Below, one piece after another: positions 9,614 to 18,529 of a stretch of DNA of 64,000 bases; the first letter of the stretch is position 1; each line of letters opens with the position of its first letter. The notes under the pieces are model-generated. The model was not told the DNA's origin, searched no databases, and saw nothing but the letters and a program-made list of their open reading frames with translations. The translations under genes were made by a program, and so were the position numbers. This DNA is from Methylomicrobium lacus LW14 (lineage in GTDB: Bacteria; Pseudomonadota; Gammaproteobacteria; Methylococcales; Methylomonadaceae): NCBI RefSeq assembly GCF_000527095.1, contig NZ_AZUN01000001.1, positions 3,857,501 to 3,921,500 on the forward strand, written 5' to 3'.

Positions 9614-10903
9614 CTATTCGGCCAATTCGCCGGCAATCCAGTTTTGGCCGGCTTCGGTCAGCCGGGCTGTAATCAGTTGGTTTTCGACCGACCGGTTCCG
9701 GCTCACGATGCAGCCGACTTTCAGATAATTCGGCGTATAGCCAAACACCCGTTGCCGGTCTTCGCCGCAAGGCTCGCTGTAGCCTTCCCACAATACCGAA
9801 AATTCCCGGCCCAGATTGTCCTGGTAAAATTTCAGCTTCATCTCTTCGGCCAGACGATGCAGGGCGGCGCTGCGCTGTTTTTTGAGCGAATTGTTCACCT
9901 GGCCGGGCAAAGAGGAGGCCTTGGTGCCTTCGCGGCGGGAATAGGTGAAGCTATGGATGTGGCCGAAGCCGGTGGCCGCGATGTAATCGAAGCTTTCCTG
10001 CCATTCCTGCTCGGTTTCGCCCGGAAAGCCGACGATGATGTCGGTCGTGACATTGAAATGCGGGATTTGCCGGCGCAGGCGATGGATAATTTCGGTGAAT
10101 TCCTGGGTTTTGCAGCGTCTTGCCATGCGCCGCAGCACGCTGTCCGAACCGCTCTGCAACGGCAGGTGCAGATGCGGCATCAGGCGCGGATTTTCGAACA
10201 ACTCGAAAAAACTGTCGGTGAGTTCCCAGGGTTCGAGCGAGCCGAGCCGGATGCGCGGAATGTCGGTTTGCGCGAGGATCGCCTGGATCAAATCGGCCAG
10301 ATTGCAGCCCTGGTCGCTGCCGTAGCCGCCCAGATGCACGCCGGTCAGCACCACTTCGGCGATGCCTTGTTGATGCAGGGTGTTGATTTCCTCGATGATA
10401 GCGGCGATCGGCCGGCTTTTTTCCTCGCCGCGGGCGACGGTCACGATGCAGAACGTGCAGCGGTAGCGGCAGCCGTCCTGGACTTTCACGAACGCGCGCT
10501 GGCGGCCGCGGGTAAACAGCGAAAACTCGCCGGGTTCGGTCGCCTGCGCCGGCATGCTGGTGAGATTCAACTCGCTCAGGGCTAAGTCGACCAGCTTGTC
10601 CTTGTCCTGATTGCCGATCACCAGATCGACGCCCATCTCGGCTTCGGCCTGCTGTTGGTTCAAGGTTGCATAGCAGCCGCTGACGACCAGTTTCGCCTGC
10701 GGGTTGTCGCGGTGAATCCTTCGAATCAGCTGGCGCGATTTCCGGGCCGCATCCTGGGTCACAGCGCAGGAGTTCAGCACGATCAATTGCGCGGCTTCCG
10801 GCTGCGCCGTGATGCCGTGCCCTGCGCGCTTAAAATCCTGCGCCCAAGTTTCAAGTTCCGCTTCGTTGAGCCGGCAGCCGAGGGTTTGCAAGTGAACTAA
10901 CAT
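9614..10903 (-). CDS. mtaB: tRNA t6A37 methylthiotransferase MtaB
   Basis: The 429-aa radical-SAM protein carries the N-terminal UPF0004 domain (T-L-G-C-R-L-N, N-S-C-A-V-T, S-G-C-Y-A) and the radical-SAM cluster C-R-Y-R-C-T-F-C, then a C-terminal TRAM-like domain. The T-L-G-C-R-L-N-E-A-E motif is characteristic of the MtaB branch rather than MiaB or RimO. MtaB adds a methylthio group to t6A37 of ANN-decoding tRNAs. Its start directly abuts the stop of the upstream SpmAB fusion, so they are probably co-transcribed. Confidence 0.9.
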   Translation of the reverse strand: MLVHLQTLGCRLNEAELETWAQDFKRAGHGITAQPEAAQLIVLNSCAVTQDAARKSRQLIRRIHRDNPQAKLVVSGCYATLNQQQAEAEMGVDLVIGNQDKDKLVDLALSELNLTSMPAQATEPGEFSLFTRGRQRAFVKVQDGCRYRCTFCIVTVARGEEKSRPIAAIIEEINTLHQQGIAEVVLTGVHLGGYGSDQGCNLADLIQAILAQTDIPRIRLGSLEPWELTDSFFELFENPRLMPHLHLPLQSGSDSVLRRMARRCKTQEFTEIIHRLRRQIPHFNVTTDIIVGFPGETEQEWQESFDYIAATGFGHIHSFTYSRREGTKASSLPGQVNNSLKKQRSAALHRLAEEMKLKFYQDNLGREFSVLWEGYSEPCGEDRQRVFGYTPNYLKVGCIVSRNRSVENQLITARLTEAGQNWIAGELAE

Positions 10904-12136
10904 TTATCCGAAAAACCAGTAACAAATCAAAATGGAGGCGATTACGCCCGCAAAATCGGCCATTATCCCACAACCGGCCGCATGGCGGATATTTTTGATG
11001 CCGACCGCGCCGAAATACACCGCCAGCACATAAAAGGTCGTTTCGGTGCTGCCCTGGATGATGCAGGACAGGCGGCCGGCAAACGAGTCGGCGCCGAGCG
11101 TTTTCATCGTGTCGATCATCATCGCCCGCGCGCCGCTGCCGCTGAACGGCTTGATCAGTGCGGTCGGCAAGGCGTCGATGAAACGGCTGTCGAGTTCGAA
11201 TAAAACGGCCAGATAGCGCATCAAGTCGTTCAAGAGCTCCAGCGCGCCGCTGGCCCGGAACACGCCGATCGCGGCCAGCATCGCGACCAGATACGGAATG
11301 ATCGTGATCGCGGTCTGAAAGCCTTCCTTCGCGCCTTCGACGAACGCTTCGTAGGCGTTGATCTTTTTATACAGCGCGCCGGCGATGAAGACGATCACCA
11401 GAGAGAACAAAATCACGTTGCTGATCAGCGCCGATTGTTCCAGCATGTCTTCTTGCGGCAGGCCGCTAAAATAAGCAAGCAGGGCGCCGATTAACAGCGT
11501 CATGCCGCCCAGATAGGCCAGCACGACTTTGTCGAGCAGATTGATGCGTTGCATCCACGCGACCGCCAACAGGCCTGCCAAGGTCGAGCAGTAGGTCGCG
11601 ATCAGGATCGGGATGAACACGTCGGTCGGATTGAGTGCGCCGAGCTGCGTGCGATAAGTGAAGATCGTGACCGGAAACAGCGTCACCGAGGAAGTGTTGA
11701 TCACCAGAAACAAAATTTGCGCATTGCTGGCGGTTTCGGGCTTCGGATTCAGTGCCTGCAATTCCTGCATCGCCTTGATGCCGAGCGGCGTCGCGGCATT
11801 GTCGAGGCCGAGCGCGTTGGCCGAGATGTTCATCACGATCGCGCCGAGCGCCGGGTGATGCTTCGGAATGTCCGGCATCAGGCGGCTGAACAGCGGCGTC
11901 AAGCCTTGCGTCAGCAATTGAATGAAGCCGCTTTTTTCGCCGACGCGCATGATGCCGAGCCAGAGCGACAGCACGCCGGTCAGGCCCAAGGCAATCTCGA
12001 ACGCGGCTTTCGACTGGCTGAACAGCGCGGTCATGATGGCCGCGAAGATTTCGGTATTGCCGAAAAAAATCAGCTTGACCGCGGCGGTCACGAAGGCGAT
12101 CAGAAAAAAGCCGATCCAGATCAGGTTAAGCAGCAT
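10904..12136 (-). CDS. SpmA-SpmB fusion, nucleoside-recognition domain membrane protein
   Basis: The 410-aa integral membrane protein contains two tandem Gate/nucleoside-recognition units. The first half resembles spore maturation protein A (S-A-N-A-L-G-L-D-N-A-A-T-P-L-G near residue 110), and the second resembles SpmB (K-P-F-S-G-S-G-A-R-A near 330, then S-T-E-T-T-F-Y-V). In sporeformers the two are separate genes. In Gram-negatives the fused form is known but its transport role is unclear. It is the first gene after the purB terminator and directly abuts mtaB. Confidence 0.85.
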   Translation of the reverse strand: MLLNLIWIGFFLIAFVTAAVKLIFFGNTEIFAAIMTALFSQSKAAFEIALGLTGVLSLWLGIMRVGEKSGFIQLLTQGLTPLFSRLMPDIPKHHPALGAIVMNISANALGLDNAATPLGIKAMQELQALNPKPETASNAQILFLVINTSSVTLFPVTIFTYRTQLGALNPTDVFIPILIATYCSTLAGLLAVAWMQRINLLDKVVLAYLGGMTLLIGALLAYFSGLPQEDMLEQSALISNVILFSLVIVFIAGALYKKINAYEAFVEGAKEGFQTAITIIPYLVAMLAAIGVFRASGALELLNDLMRYLAVLFELDSRFIDALPTALIKPFSGSGARAMMIDTMKTLGADSFAGRLSCIIQGSTETTFYVLAVYFGAVGIKNIRHAAGCGIMADFAGVIASILICYWFFG

Positions 12137-12164
12137 CGGCCGTTGATCCTTCCGAATCGCGCGG

Positions 12165-12197
12165 ACAAAAAAAAGGCTGCGCCAAAAGGCGCAGCCG
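12165..12197 (-). terminator. Rho-independent terminator downstream of purB
   Basis: GGCTGCGCC and GGCGCAGCC form a perfect 9-bp stem with a 4-base loop. Read on the minus strand it is followed by eight T residues. Confidence 0.92.
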
Positions 12198-12313
12198 GGG
12201 AGAGGAGTACCAAGCTCTCATAACGGGGCGAGAGAGACCCAATGAGTTGGCATTCGGTATGACAAATCACTGAATTGAAGTCTAGGAGACATCTCGCATT
12301 TTTCAAGAGCGGA

Positions 12314-13678
12314 CTAGATTTTTTTTGCCAGGGCTTCGGCGTAGCCGGTATAACCGCGCGGCGTCAAGGCCAGCAGGTCGGCCTTCGCGTTCGCCGGAAT
12401 ATCGAGTTTTTCGATGAATGCCCGCATATCGTCCGGCGTGATGCGCTGGCCGCGGGTCAGTTCCTTCAGTTTTTCATAGGGTTTTTCGATGCCGTAGCGG
12501 CGCATGACCGTTTGAATCGGTTCCGCGAGCACTTCCCAGTTCGCGTTCAAATCGGCTTCGATGGCATCGCTATTGATCTGCAATTTGCCAATGCCTTTCA
12601 AGGTCGATTGAATCGCAATCACCGTATGGGCGATGCCGACGCCGATGTTGCGCAGCACGGTCGAATCGGTCAAGTCGCGCTGCCAGCGCGACACCGGCAA
12701 CTTCTCGGCCAGGAAGCCGAACAACGCGTTCGCGATGCCGAGGTTGCCTTCGGAGTTTTCGAAATCGATTGGATTGACCTTGTGCGGCATCGTCGAGGAA
12801 CCGACTTCGCCGGCGACGGTTTTTTGCTTGAAATAGCCGAGCGAAATATAGCCCCAAACATCGCGGTCGAAATCGAGCAGGATCGTATTGAAGCGCGACA
12901 GCGCATGGAAAAATTCGGCGATGTAGTCGTGCGGCTCGATCTGGATTGTATAAGGATTGAAGGTCAGGCCCAGCGATTCGACGAAATTTTGCGCAAACGC
13001 CTCCCAATCCACTTCGGGATAGGCGATGCTGTGCGCGTTGTAATTGCCGACTGCGCCATTGATCTTGCCGAGCAATTGCACATTCGCCAATTGCTGCCGC
13101 TGGCGTTCGATCCGGGCCGCGACATTCGCGAACTCTTTGCCGGCGGTCGTCGGGCTCGCGGACTGGCCGTGCGTGCGCGACAGCATCGGCTGGGCCGCGT
13201 ATTCGATCGCGAGCTTCTTGATCGCCGCGCCGCAGGCATCGATTTGCTCCAGCATCGCCGCGCGGCCTTCCTTCAGCATCAGCGCATAAGACAGGTTGTT
13301 GATGTCTTCGGAGGTGCAGGCGAAATGGAAAAACTCGGAGACTTTTTCAAGCTCGGCTTGGCCTGCGATTTTTTCTTTCAGAAAATACTCGACTGCCTTC
13401 ACGTCGTGATTGGTGGTTCTTTCGATATCCTTGACTCTTTGCGCGTCCGCTTCCGAAAAATCGGCCGCGATCGCATTCAATGCCTGCGTCGCCGCCGCGC
13501 TGAATGGCGGCACTTCGCTAATCTGAGGATGCGCGGCCAGCGCCTGCAGCCAGCGCACTTCGACCAGCACGCGGTAGCGGATCAAGCCGTATTCGCTGAA
13601 AATCGGGCGCAGAGCGCTGACTTTGTCGGCGTAGCGGCCGTCGATCGGGGAGATGGCGGTAAGGGAAAATTGAGTCAT
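12314..13678 (-). CDS. purB: Adenylosuccinate lyase
   Basis: The 454-aa fumarase-superfamily enzyme catalyses two beta-eliminations in purine synthesis: SAICAR to AICAR, and adenylosuccinate to AMP. The family signature S-S-T-M-P-H-K-V-N-P-I-D-F-E-N lies near residue 295, and the proteobacterial PurB N-terminus (L-T-A-I-S-P-I-D-G-R-Y) is intact. It follows mnmA by 32 bases on the same strand, the order nudJ-mnmA-purB seen in other gammaproteobacteria. Confidence 0.97.
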   Translation of the reverse strand: MTQFSLTAISPIDGRYADKVSALRPIFSEYGLIRYRVLVEVRWLQALAAHPQISEVPPFSAAATQALNAIAADFSEADAQRVKDIERTTNHDVKAVEYFLKEKIAGQAELEKVSEFFHFACTSEDINNLSYALMLKEGRAAMLEQIDACGAAIKKLAIEYAAQPMLSRTHGQSASPTTAGKEFANVAARIERQRQQLANVQLLGKINGAVGNYNAHSIAYPEVDWEAFAQNFVESLGLTFNPYTIQIEPHDYIAEFFHALSRFNTILLDFDRDVWGYISLGYFKQKTVAGEVGSSTMPHKVNPIDFENSEGNLGIANALFGFLAEKLPVSRWQRDLTDSTVLRNIGVGIAHTVIAIQSTLKGIGKLQINSDAIEADLNANWEVLAEPIQTVMRRYGIEKPYEKLKELTRGQRITPDDMRAFIEKLDIPANAKADLLALTPRGYTGYAEALAKKI

Positions 13679-13710
13679 GAAGATTACAGTCTAAAGATGA
13701 TAGGAAAAAA

Positions 13711-14802
13711 TTATGCGTTGGTCTTGCTTTCGATGATGCCGCCGCCCAGACAAATCTCGCCGTCATAAAACACGACCGACTGCCCCGGCGTAATCGCGCG
13801 TTGCGGTTCGTCGAATACGGCCTTGCAGCGGCCGTCCGGCAGTGGCGAGAGCGTACAGGCCTGATCGGCCTGACGGTAGCGGGTCTTGGCCGCGCAGCGG
13901 GTTGTTTCGGTCAACGGCCGGTTGCTGCACCAGTCCAGTTGGCCGGCTTCGAGGGTATTGTGCAGCATCAACGGATGATCGTGGCCCTGGCCGACCAGCA
14001 GCACATTGTTGTCGAGGTCTTTTTCGAGCACATACCAAGGCTCGTCGGGTGTGTTCTGGACGCCGCCGATGCCGAGTCCCTGGCGTTGGCCGAGCGTGTA
14101 GTACATCAGGCCGTGATGGCGGCCGATCGTGCGGCCTTCCGGGGTGCGGATGTCGCCGGGCTGGGTCGGCAGGTAGCGCTGCAAGAATTCCTTGAACTTG
14201 CGCTCGCCGATGAAGCAGATGCCGGTGCTGTCTTTTTTGCGGCAATTGTCGAAGCCGGCCTTTTCCGCCAGCGCCCGGATTTCGGTCTTGTGCAGATGGC
14301 CGATCGGAAACAGCGTGCGCGACAATTGCTTTTGGCCCATCGTATAGAGGAAGTAGCTCTGTTCCTTGGCAGGATCGAGGCCTTTCAGCAGGAAGTATTC
14401 GCCGCCGCGCTCTTCGACGCGGGCATAGTGGCCGGTCGCGATGTATTCGGCGCCGAGGTCTTCGATAGCGTAGTTCAGAAACGCCTTGAATTTGACATGC
14501 TTGTTGCAGAGGATGTCGGGGTTCGGCGTGCGGCCTTTTTCGAACTCGGACAAGAACACTTCAAACACTTCGTCCCAATATTCGGCCGCGAAATTGACCG
14601 TCTTCAGCTCGATGCCGAGCCGGTCGCAGACCTGCTGCGCGTCGGCGAGGTCCTGCATCGCGGTGCAATACTCGGTGCCGTCATCCTCTTCCCAGTTTTT
14701 CATGAACAGACCGGTGACCTGGTGGCCCTGTTCCAGCAGCAACAGCGCGGTGACCGAGGAGTCGACGCCGCCCGACATGCCGACAATGATATTTTTAGCC
14801 AT
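13711..14802 (-). CDS. mnmA: tRNA-specific 2-thiouridylase
   Basis: The 363-aa protein has the PP-loop ATP pyrophosphatase motif S-G-G-V-D-S-S near residue 10 and the two catalytic cysteine contexts (N-P-D-I-L-C-N and G-I-C-F-I-G). It thiolates U34 of tRNA-Lys, -Glu and -Gln using sulfur relayed through the Tus proteins. The start overlaps the end of nudJ by 8 bases. Confidence 0.97.
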   Translation of the reverse strand: MAKNIIVGMSGGVDSSVTALLLLEQGHQVTGLFMKNWEEDDGTEYCTAMQDLADAQQVCDRLGIELKTVNFAAEYWDEVFEVFLSEFEKGRTPNPDILCNKHVKFKAFLNYAIEDLGAEYIATGHYARVEERGGEYFLLKGLDPAKEQSYFLYTMGQKQLSRTLFPIGHLHKTEIRALAEKAGFDNCRKKDSTGICFIGERKFKEFLQRYLPTQPGDIRTPEGRTIGRHHGLMYYTLGQRQGLGIGGVQNTPDEPWYVLEKDLDNNVLLVGQGHDHPLMLHNTLEAGQLDWCSNRPLTETTRCAAKTRYRQADQACTLSPLPDGRCKAVFDEPQRAITPGQSVVFYDGEICLGGGIIESKTNA

Positions 14803-15256
14803 GGTTCAGATCGAGCAGGGATTGGATTAACGATAAGGGATAACGGGCGCCGGCCAGGTATTCGTCCACGCAGAGCGCGACCAATGGGCTTCTGAGTCGT
14901 TGCGGATCGGCCATCAGTTCGTCGCGCGTCAGCCAATGCGTCGCGACGATGCCGTTGTCCAGCGGGACTTCGGGTTCGTGGCTGTGGCAGTTTCCGGAAA
15001 AACAGACGCGCAGGAAGCTCGGCGATTCGGGATTTCGCCGCCAGAGTTGAATCCCGACCAGATGTTCCGGCTCGAAACGCCAGGCGGTTTCCTCGAAAAC
15101 CTCGCGCCGCGCCGCGGTCAGCAAATCTTCGCCTTCTTCCAAATGGCCCGCCGGCTGATTCAGTCTGATGCCGTCGGTGGTCTCTTCCTCCACCAGCAGA
15201 AATCGTTGATCACGCTCGATGATCGCGGCCACGGTCACATGCGGCTTCCAAACCAT
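14795..15256 (-). CDS. nudJ: NudJ-like Nudix phosphatase
   Basis: The 153-aa protein has a canonical Nudix box: G-H-L-E-E-G-E-D, then R-E-V-F-E-E-T. Its N-terminus (W-K-P-H-V-T-V-A-A-I-I) matches NudJ/YmfB, which hydrolyses nucleoside di- and triphosphates and HMP-PP. The gene ends inside mnmA, an arrangement conserved in enterobacteria. Confidence 0.88.
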   Translation of the reverse strand: MVWKPHVTVAAIIERDQRFLLVEEETTDGIRLNQPAGHLEEGEDLLTAARREVFEETAWRFEPEHLVGIQLWRRNPESPSFLRVCFSGNCHSHEPEVPLDNGIVATHWLTRDELMADPQRLRSPLVALCVDEYLAGARYPLSLIQSLLDLNHG

Positions 15257-15453
15257 TCATTTTCCTCAACAATACAAAACGGCTATTTTACTCGATTTGT
15301 CGTTCACGGGGACAACGAATTGAACTCTGCGCGTGCATTCTGTCCAATGCAACGAAGTAAATTGGTTGCTGATATTAGTCAGCGAAGGCATATTAAAAAG
15401 CGCTATACTTCGAGCATGAGGGGGGGCGATGGCTTGCGCAATGCTTAATAGGC

Positions 15454-15480
15454 TTGAAATCAACTATCATTTAGTATTAT
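15454..15480 (+). promoter_or_regulatory. Candidate promoter for clpS-clpA
   Basis: TTGAAA at 15454-15459 and TATTAT at 15475-15480 resemble sigma-70 boxes, but the spacer is only 15 bases. The position about 30 bases upstream of clpS is plausible. Confidence 0.3.
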
Positions 15481-15509
15481 TGTTAAGCTTGTAAAGATTT
15501 TTTGCCACG

Positions 15510-15839
15510 ATGTCTATGTCTGATTTTGAACCATTCCATGATAACCATAACGGCCTGGCTTTGCAGGAAGCCAAACCAAAACTTAAAAAGCCGCCGCTTT
15601 ATAAGGTTATCCTGTTGAATGACGATTTCACGCCGATGGATTTCGTGGTTGAAATCCTAATGGAGTTTTTCGGCATGCCGCACGAGAAAGCCACGCAGGT
15701 GATGCTGCAGGTGCATATGCAGGGAGTCGGCGTGTGTGGGACCTTTTCGAAGGATGTGGCGGAAACCAAGGTGTATCTGGTCAATGAATATTCACGAGCA
15801 CATCAACATCCCTTGATGTGTACTATGGAAGAAGCATAA
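15510..15839 (+). CDS. clpS: ATP-dependent Clp protease adaptor ClpS
   Basis: The 109-aa protein contains the ClpS core (Y-K-V-I-L-L-N-D-D-F-T-P-M, then H-M-Q-G-V-G-V-C-G), including the residues lining the N-degron pocket. ClpS delivers N-end-rule substrates to ClpAP. It lies immediately upstream of clpA. A second in-frame ATG lies two codons downstream, so the exact start is uncertain by two residues. Confidence 0.96.
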   Translation: MSMSDFEPFHDNHNGLALQEAKPKLKKPPLYKVILLNDDFTPMDFVVEILMEFFGMPHEKATQVMLQVHMQGVGVCGTFSKDVAETKVYLVNEYSRAHQHPLMCTMEEA

Positions 15840-15850
15840 TTGGTGAGCTT

Positions 15851-18121
15851 ATGTTAAGTAAAGAACTTGAAGTTACCCTGAATAATGCCTTTAAGAATGC
15901 GCATGAAAAAAGGCATGAATTTATAACGGTTGAACATTTGCTCCTGGCATTGCTGGATAATCCTTCCGCCGAAGCGATCATGAAGGCCTGCGGTTGCAAT
16001 ATCAAACTGCTGAGAGGGCAGCTGACGCAATTCATTGACGAAACTATTTCGCTGATTCCGCAAGGCGTGCAGCGCGAAACTCAGCCGACGTTGGGTTTTC
16101 AGCGGGTATTGCAGCGCGCCGTCTTTCACGTGCAGGCTTCTGATAAAAAAGAAGTGTCCGGTGCGAATCTGTTTGTCGCGCTGTTCAGCGAACAGGACTC
16201 GCAAGCGGTCTATCTGCTGAACAAACAGGACATATCAAGACTGGATGTCGTCAATTATCTCGCACACGGCATTTCGAAAGTCGATCAGGAAAATCAGGCC
16301 AGCGAAGACCGCAGCGCCGACACCTCGAATCCGGATGCAGAACCTTCAGGCAGCCCGTTAGATAAGTATACGACCAATCTGAACGAGGAGGCGCGCCGCG
16401 GACGCATCGATCCGTTGATCGGACGGGAGGCGGAAGTCGAGCGCACGATTCAAATTCTGTGCCGGCGCCGGAAAAATAATCCGTTATTGGTCGGCGAGGC
16501 CGGTGTTGGCAAGACGGCGATCGCCGAAGGACTTGCCAAGCGCATCGTCGAGGATAACGTGCCGCACGTCCTGGTCAACAGCGTGATTTATGCGTTGGAT
16601 CTGGGCGCCCTGGTGGCCGGTACCAAATACCGCGGCGATTTTGAAAAACGCCTGAAGGCATTGATCAATCAATTGAAGCGAGAGCCCGATTCGATCCTGT
16701 TCATTGACGAGATTCATACGATCATCGGCGCCGGCTCCGCTTCGGGCGGGGTGATGGATGCATCGAATCTGATCAAGCCCTTGCTCGCTTCCGGGCAAAT
16801 GCGCTGCATCGGCTCGACCACCTTCCAGGAATACCGAGGCGTGTTCGAAAAAGATCACGCATTGGCGCGCCGCTTCCAGAAGGTCGATGTGCTGGAGCCT
16901 TCGGTCGAAGATACCGTGCTGATTCTGAAAGGCCTGAAAGCCCGTTTCGAGGAACATCACGATGTGATTTATTCGGCCGAGTCACTGCGTCTGGCGGCCG
17001 AGTTGTCCGACCGTTATATTACCGACCGGCATCTGCCGGACAAGGCGATCGACGTGATCGACGAAGCCGGCGCGCGGCAGCGCATGCTGTCCGAGACGGA
17101 GCGCAAGCAGGTGATCGAGGTAGGTGACATCGAAGAAATCGTCTCGAAAATTGCCAGGGTGCCGGCCAAGACGGTTTCATCGAATGATGTCGACAAACTT
17201 GCCAACCTCGAAAAGAATCTGAAAATGCTCGTTTTCGGTCAAGACGAAGCGATTGCGGCGCTGGCTTCCGCGATCAAATTGTCGCGGGCGGGGCTTCGCG
17301 AGACGCAAAAGACGATCGGTTCGTTCCTGTTCGCGGGGCCGACCGGCGTCGGCAAGACCGAAGTCACCCGGCAACTGGCCAAAATCATGGGCGTCGAGCT
17401 GATTCGTTTCGATATGTCCGAATATATGGAGCGGCATACCGTATCGCGCCTGATCGGCGCGCCTCCCGGCTATGTCGGTTTCGACCAGGGCGGACTGCTG
17501 ACTGAGCAAGTCACCAAGCATCCGCATGCGGTGCTGCTTTTGGACGAGCTCGAAAAGGCGCACCCGGACGTATTCAACCTGCTTTTGCAGGTGATGGATC
17601 ACGGCACCTTGACCGACAATAACGGCCGCAAAGCCGATTTCCGCAACATCATCCTGGTGATGACCACCAATGCGGGCTCCGAAGAGGGCGGTCGCGCTTC
17701 GATCGGCTTTACCCAGCAGGATCATGCCGTCGACAGCCTGAAAGCGATCGAAAGAGGATTTTCACCGGAATTCAGAAACCGCCTGGACGCGATCATTCAG
17801 TTCAAGCCGTTGAATATCTCGGTCGTCGGGAATGTGGTCGATAAATTTATATTCGAGCTGGAGGCTTTGTTGGCCGATCGCCACGTGACGTTGACGCTCG
17901 ACGACGATGCTCGGTTATGGCTGGCCGAAAACGGTTGCGATCCGAAAATGGGAGCCCGGCCGATGGCGCGGCTGATACAGGAAAAAATCAAGAAACCGTT
18001 GGCGAACGACTTGCTGTTCGGCAAGCTGACCCATGGCGGCCATGTCAGAATTTACGTGGAAAACAACGAACTGGCTTTTGCGATTGAAAGTAAGGACTTG
18101 ATCGTGCCCGAAAGCAGCTGA
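15851..18121 (+). CDS. clpA: ATP-dependent Clp protease ATP-binding subunit ClpA
   Basis: The 756-aa protein matches E. coli ClpA in length. It has the double Clp-N repeat (M-L-S-K-E-L-E-V-T-L), AAA-1 with G-E-A-G-V-G-K-T and AAA-2 with G-P-T-G-V-G-K-T. Sensor and D2-small domains continue to the C-terminus. ClpA unfolds substrates for ClpP, which is not in this window. The ATG at 15851 is chosen over one at 15818: the latter overlaps clpS, and GTGAG precedes 15851. Confidence 0.97.
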   Translation: MLSKELEVTLNNAFKNAHEKRHEFITVEHLLLALLDNPSAEAIMKACGCNIKLLRGQLTQFIDETISLIPQGVQRETQPTLGFQRVLQRAVFHVQASDKKEVSGANLFVALFSEQDSQAVYLLNKQDISRLDVVNYLAHGISKVDQENQASEDRSADTSNPDAEPSGSPLDKYTTNLNEEARRGRIDPLIGREAEVERTIQILCRRRKNNPLLVGEAGVGKTAIAEGLAKRIVEDNVPHVLVNSVIYALDLGALVAGTKYRGDFEKRLKALINQLKREPDSILFIDEIHTIIGAGSASGGVMDASNLIKPLLASGQMRCIGSTTFQEYRGVFEKDHALARRFQKVDVLEPSVEDTVLILKGLKARFEEHHDVIYSAESLRLAAELSDRYITDRHLPDKAIDVIDEAGARQRMLSETERKQVIEVGDIEEIVSKIARVPAKTVSSNDVDKLANLEKNLKMLVFGQDEAIAALASAIKLSRAGLRETQKTIGSFLFAGPTGVGKTEVTRQLAKIMGVELIRFDMSEYMERHTVSRLIGAPPGYVGFDQGGLLTEQVTKHPHAVLLLDELEKAHPDVFNLLLQVMDHGTLTDNNGRKADFRNIILVMTTNAGSEEGGRASIGFTQQDHAVDSLKAIERGFSPEFRNRLDAIIQFKPLNISVVGNVVDKFIFELEALLADRHVTLTLDDDARLWLAENGCDPKMGARPMARLIQEKIKKPLANDLLFGKLTHGGHVRIYVENNELAFAIESKDLIVPESS

Positions 18122-18136
18122 GACGACGGACGCGCG

Positions 18137-18157
18137 ATCCCTGGATGAGCCAGGGAT
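18137..18157. terminator. Hairpin between convergent clpA and infA
   Basis: ATCCCTGG and CCAGGGAT form a perfect 8-bp stem with a 5-base loop, reaching the infA stop codon. There is no clear T-run, so this is a hairpin of probable but unproven terminator function. Confidence 0.45.
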
Positions 18158-18375
18158 TAGCGCATCCGGAAGGTGATGCGGCCTTTGGTTAAGTCATAAG
18201 GCGTCATTTCGACCTTGACGCTATCGCCGGTCAGAATGCGGATATAGTGCTTGCGCATCTTGCCGGAAATGTGTGCGGTCACGATATGGCCGTTTTCAAG
18301 CTGCACTCTAAACATCGTATTCGGAAGGGTGTCGATGACCTTGCCTTCCATTTCAATTTGATCTTCTTTTGCCAT
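18157..18375 (-). CDS. infA: Translation initiation factor IF-1
   Basis: The 72-aa OB-fold protein (M-A-K-E-D-Q-I-E-M-E-G through G-R-I-T-F-R-M-R) is standard IF-1. It binds the ribosomal A site during initiation. The start at 18375 is set by the conserved N-terminus; an upstream in-frame ATG at 18435 would add a non-conserved 20-residue extension. Association with clpA and aat/bpt is common in gammaproteobacteria. Confidence 0.97.
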   Translation of the reverse strand: MAKEDQIEMEGKVIDTLPNTMFRVQLENGHIVTAHISGKMRKHYIRILTGDSVKVEMTPYDLTKGRITFRMR

Positions 18376-18405
18376 GGTTTTAATCCTGGGTGTTAAAAAC
18401 CCGTA

Positions 18406-18435
18406 ATGATAGCACAAGGAAGCGTCTAACAACAA
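18406..18435 (-). promoter_or_regulatory. Candidate extended -10 promoter for infA
   Basis: On the minus strand TGC-TATCAT forms an extended -10, with TTGTTG 18 bases upstream. The position about 30 bases before the infA start is suitable. Confidence 0.45.
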
Positions 18436-18529
18436 AAGAGCATCGTGGATAGCGCAATCGTGATTTATGATTTAATCAGAAAAAACGGCTGATTCGGCGG
18501 ATTTCAAGGGAGAAGGCCATAACACTTCG

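Noticed and set aside
12275..13768. A 497-codon open frame on the plus strand opposite purB
   Set aside because: It is exactly antisense to a certain gene. The translation is Arg/His/Gln-rich without family features, as expected from codon bias in GC-rich DNA.
13801..14895. A 364-codon plus-strand frame opposite mnmA
   Set aside because: Antisense shadow of mnmA and nudJ with no recognisable domain or ribosome site.
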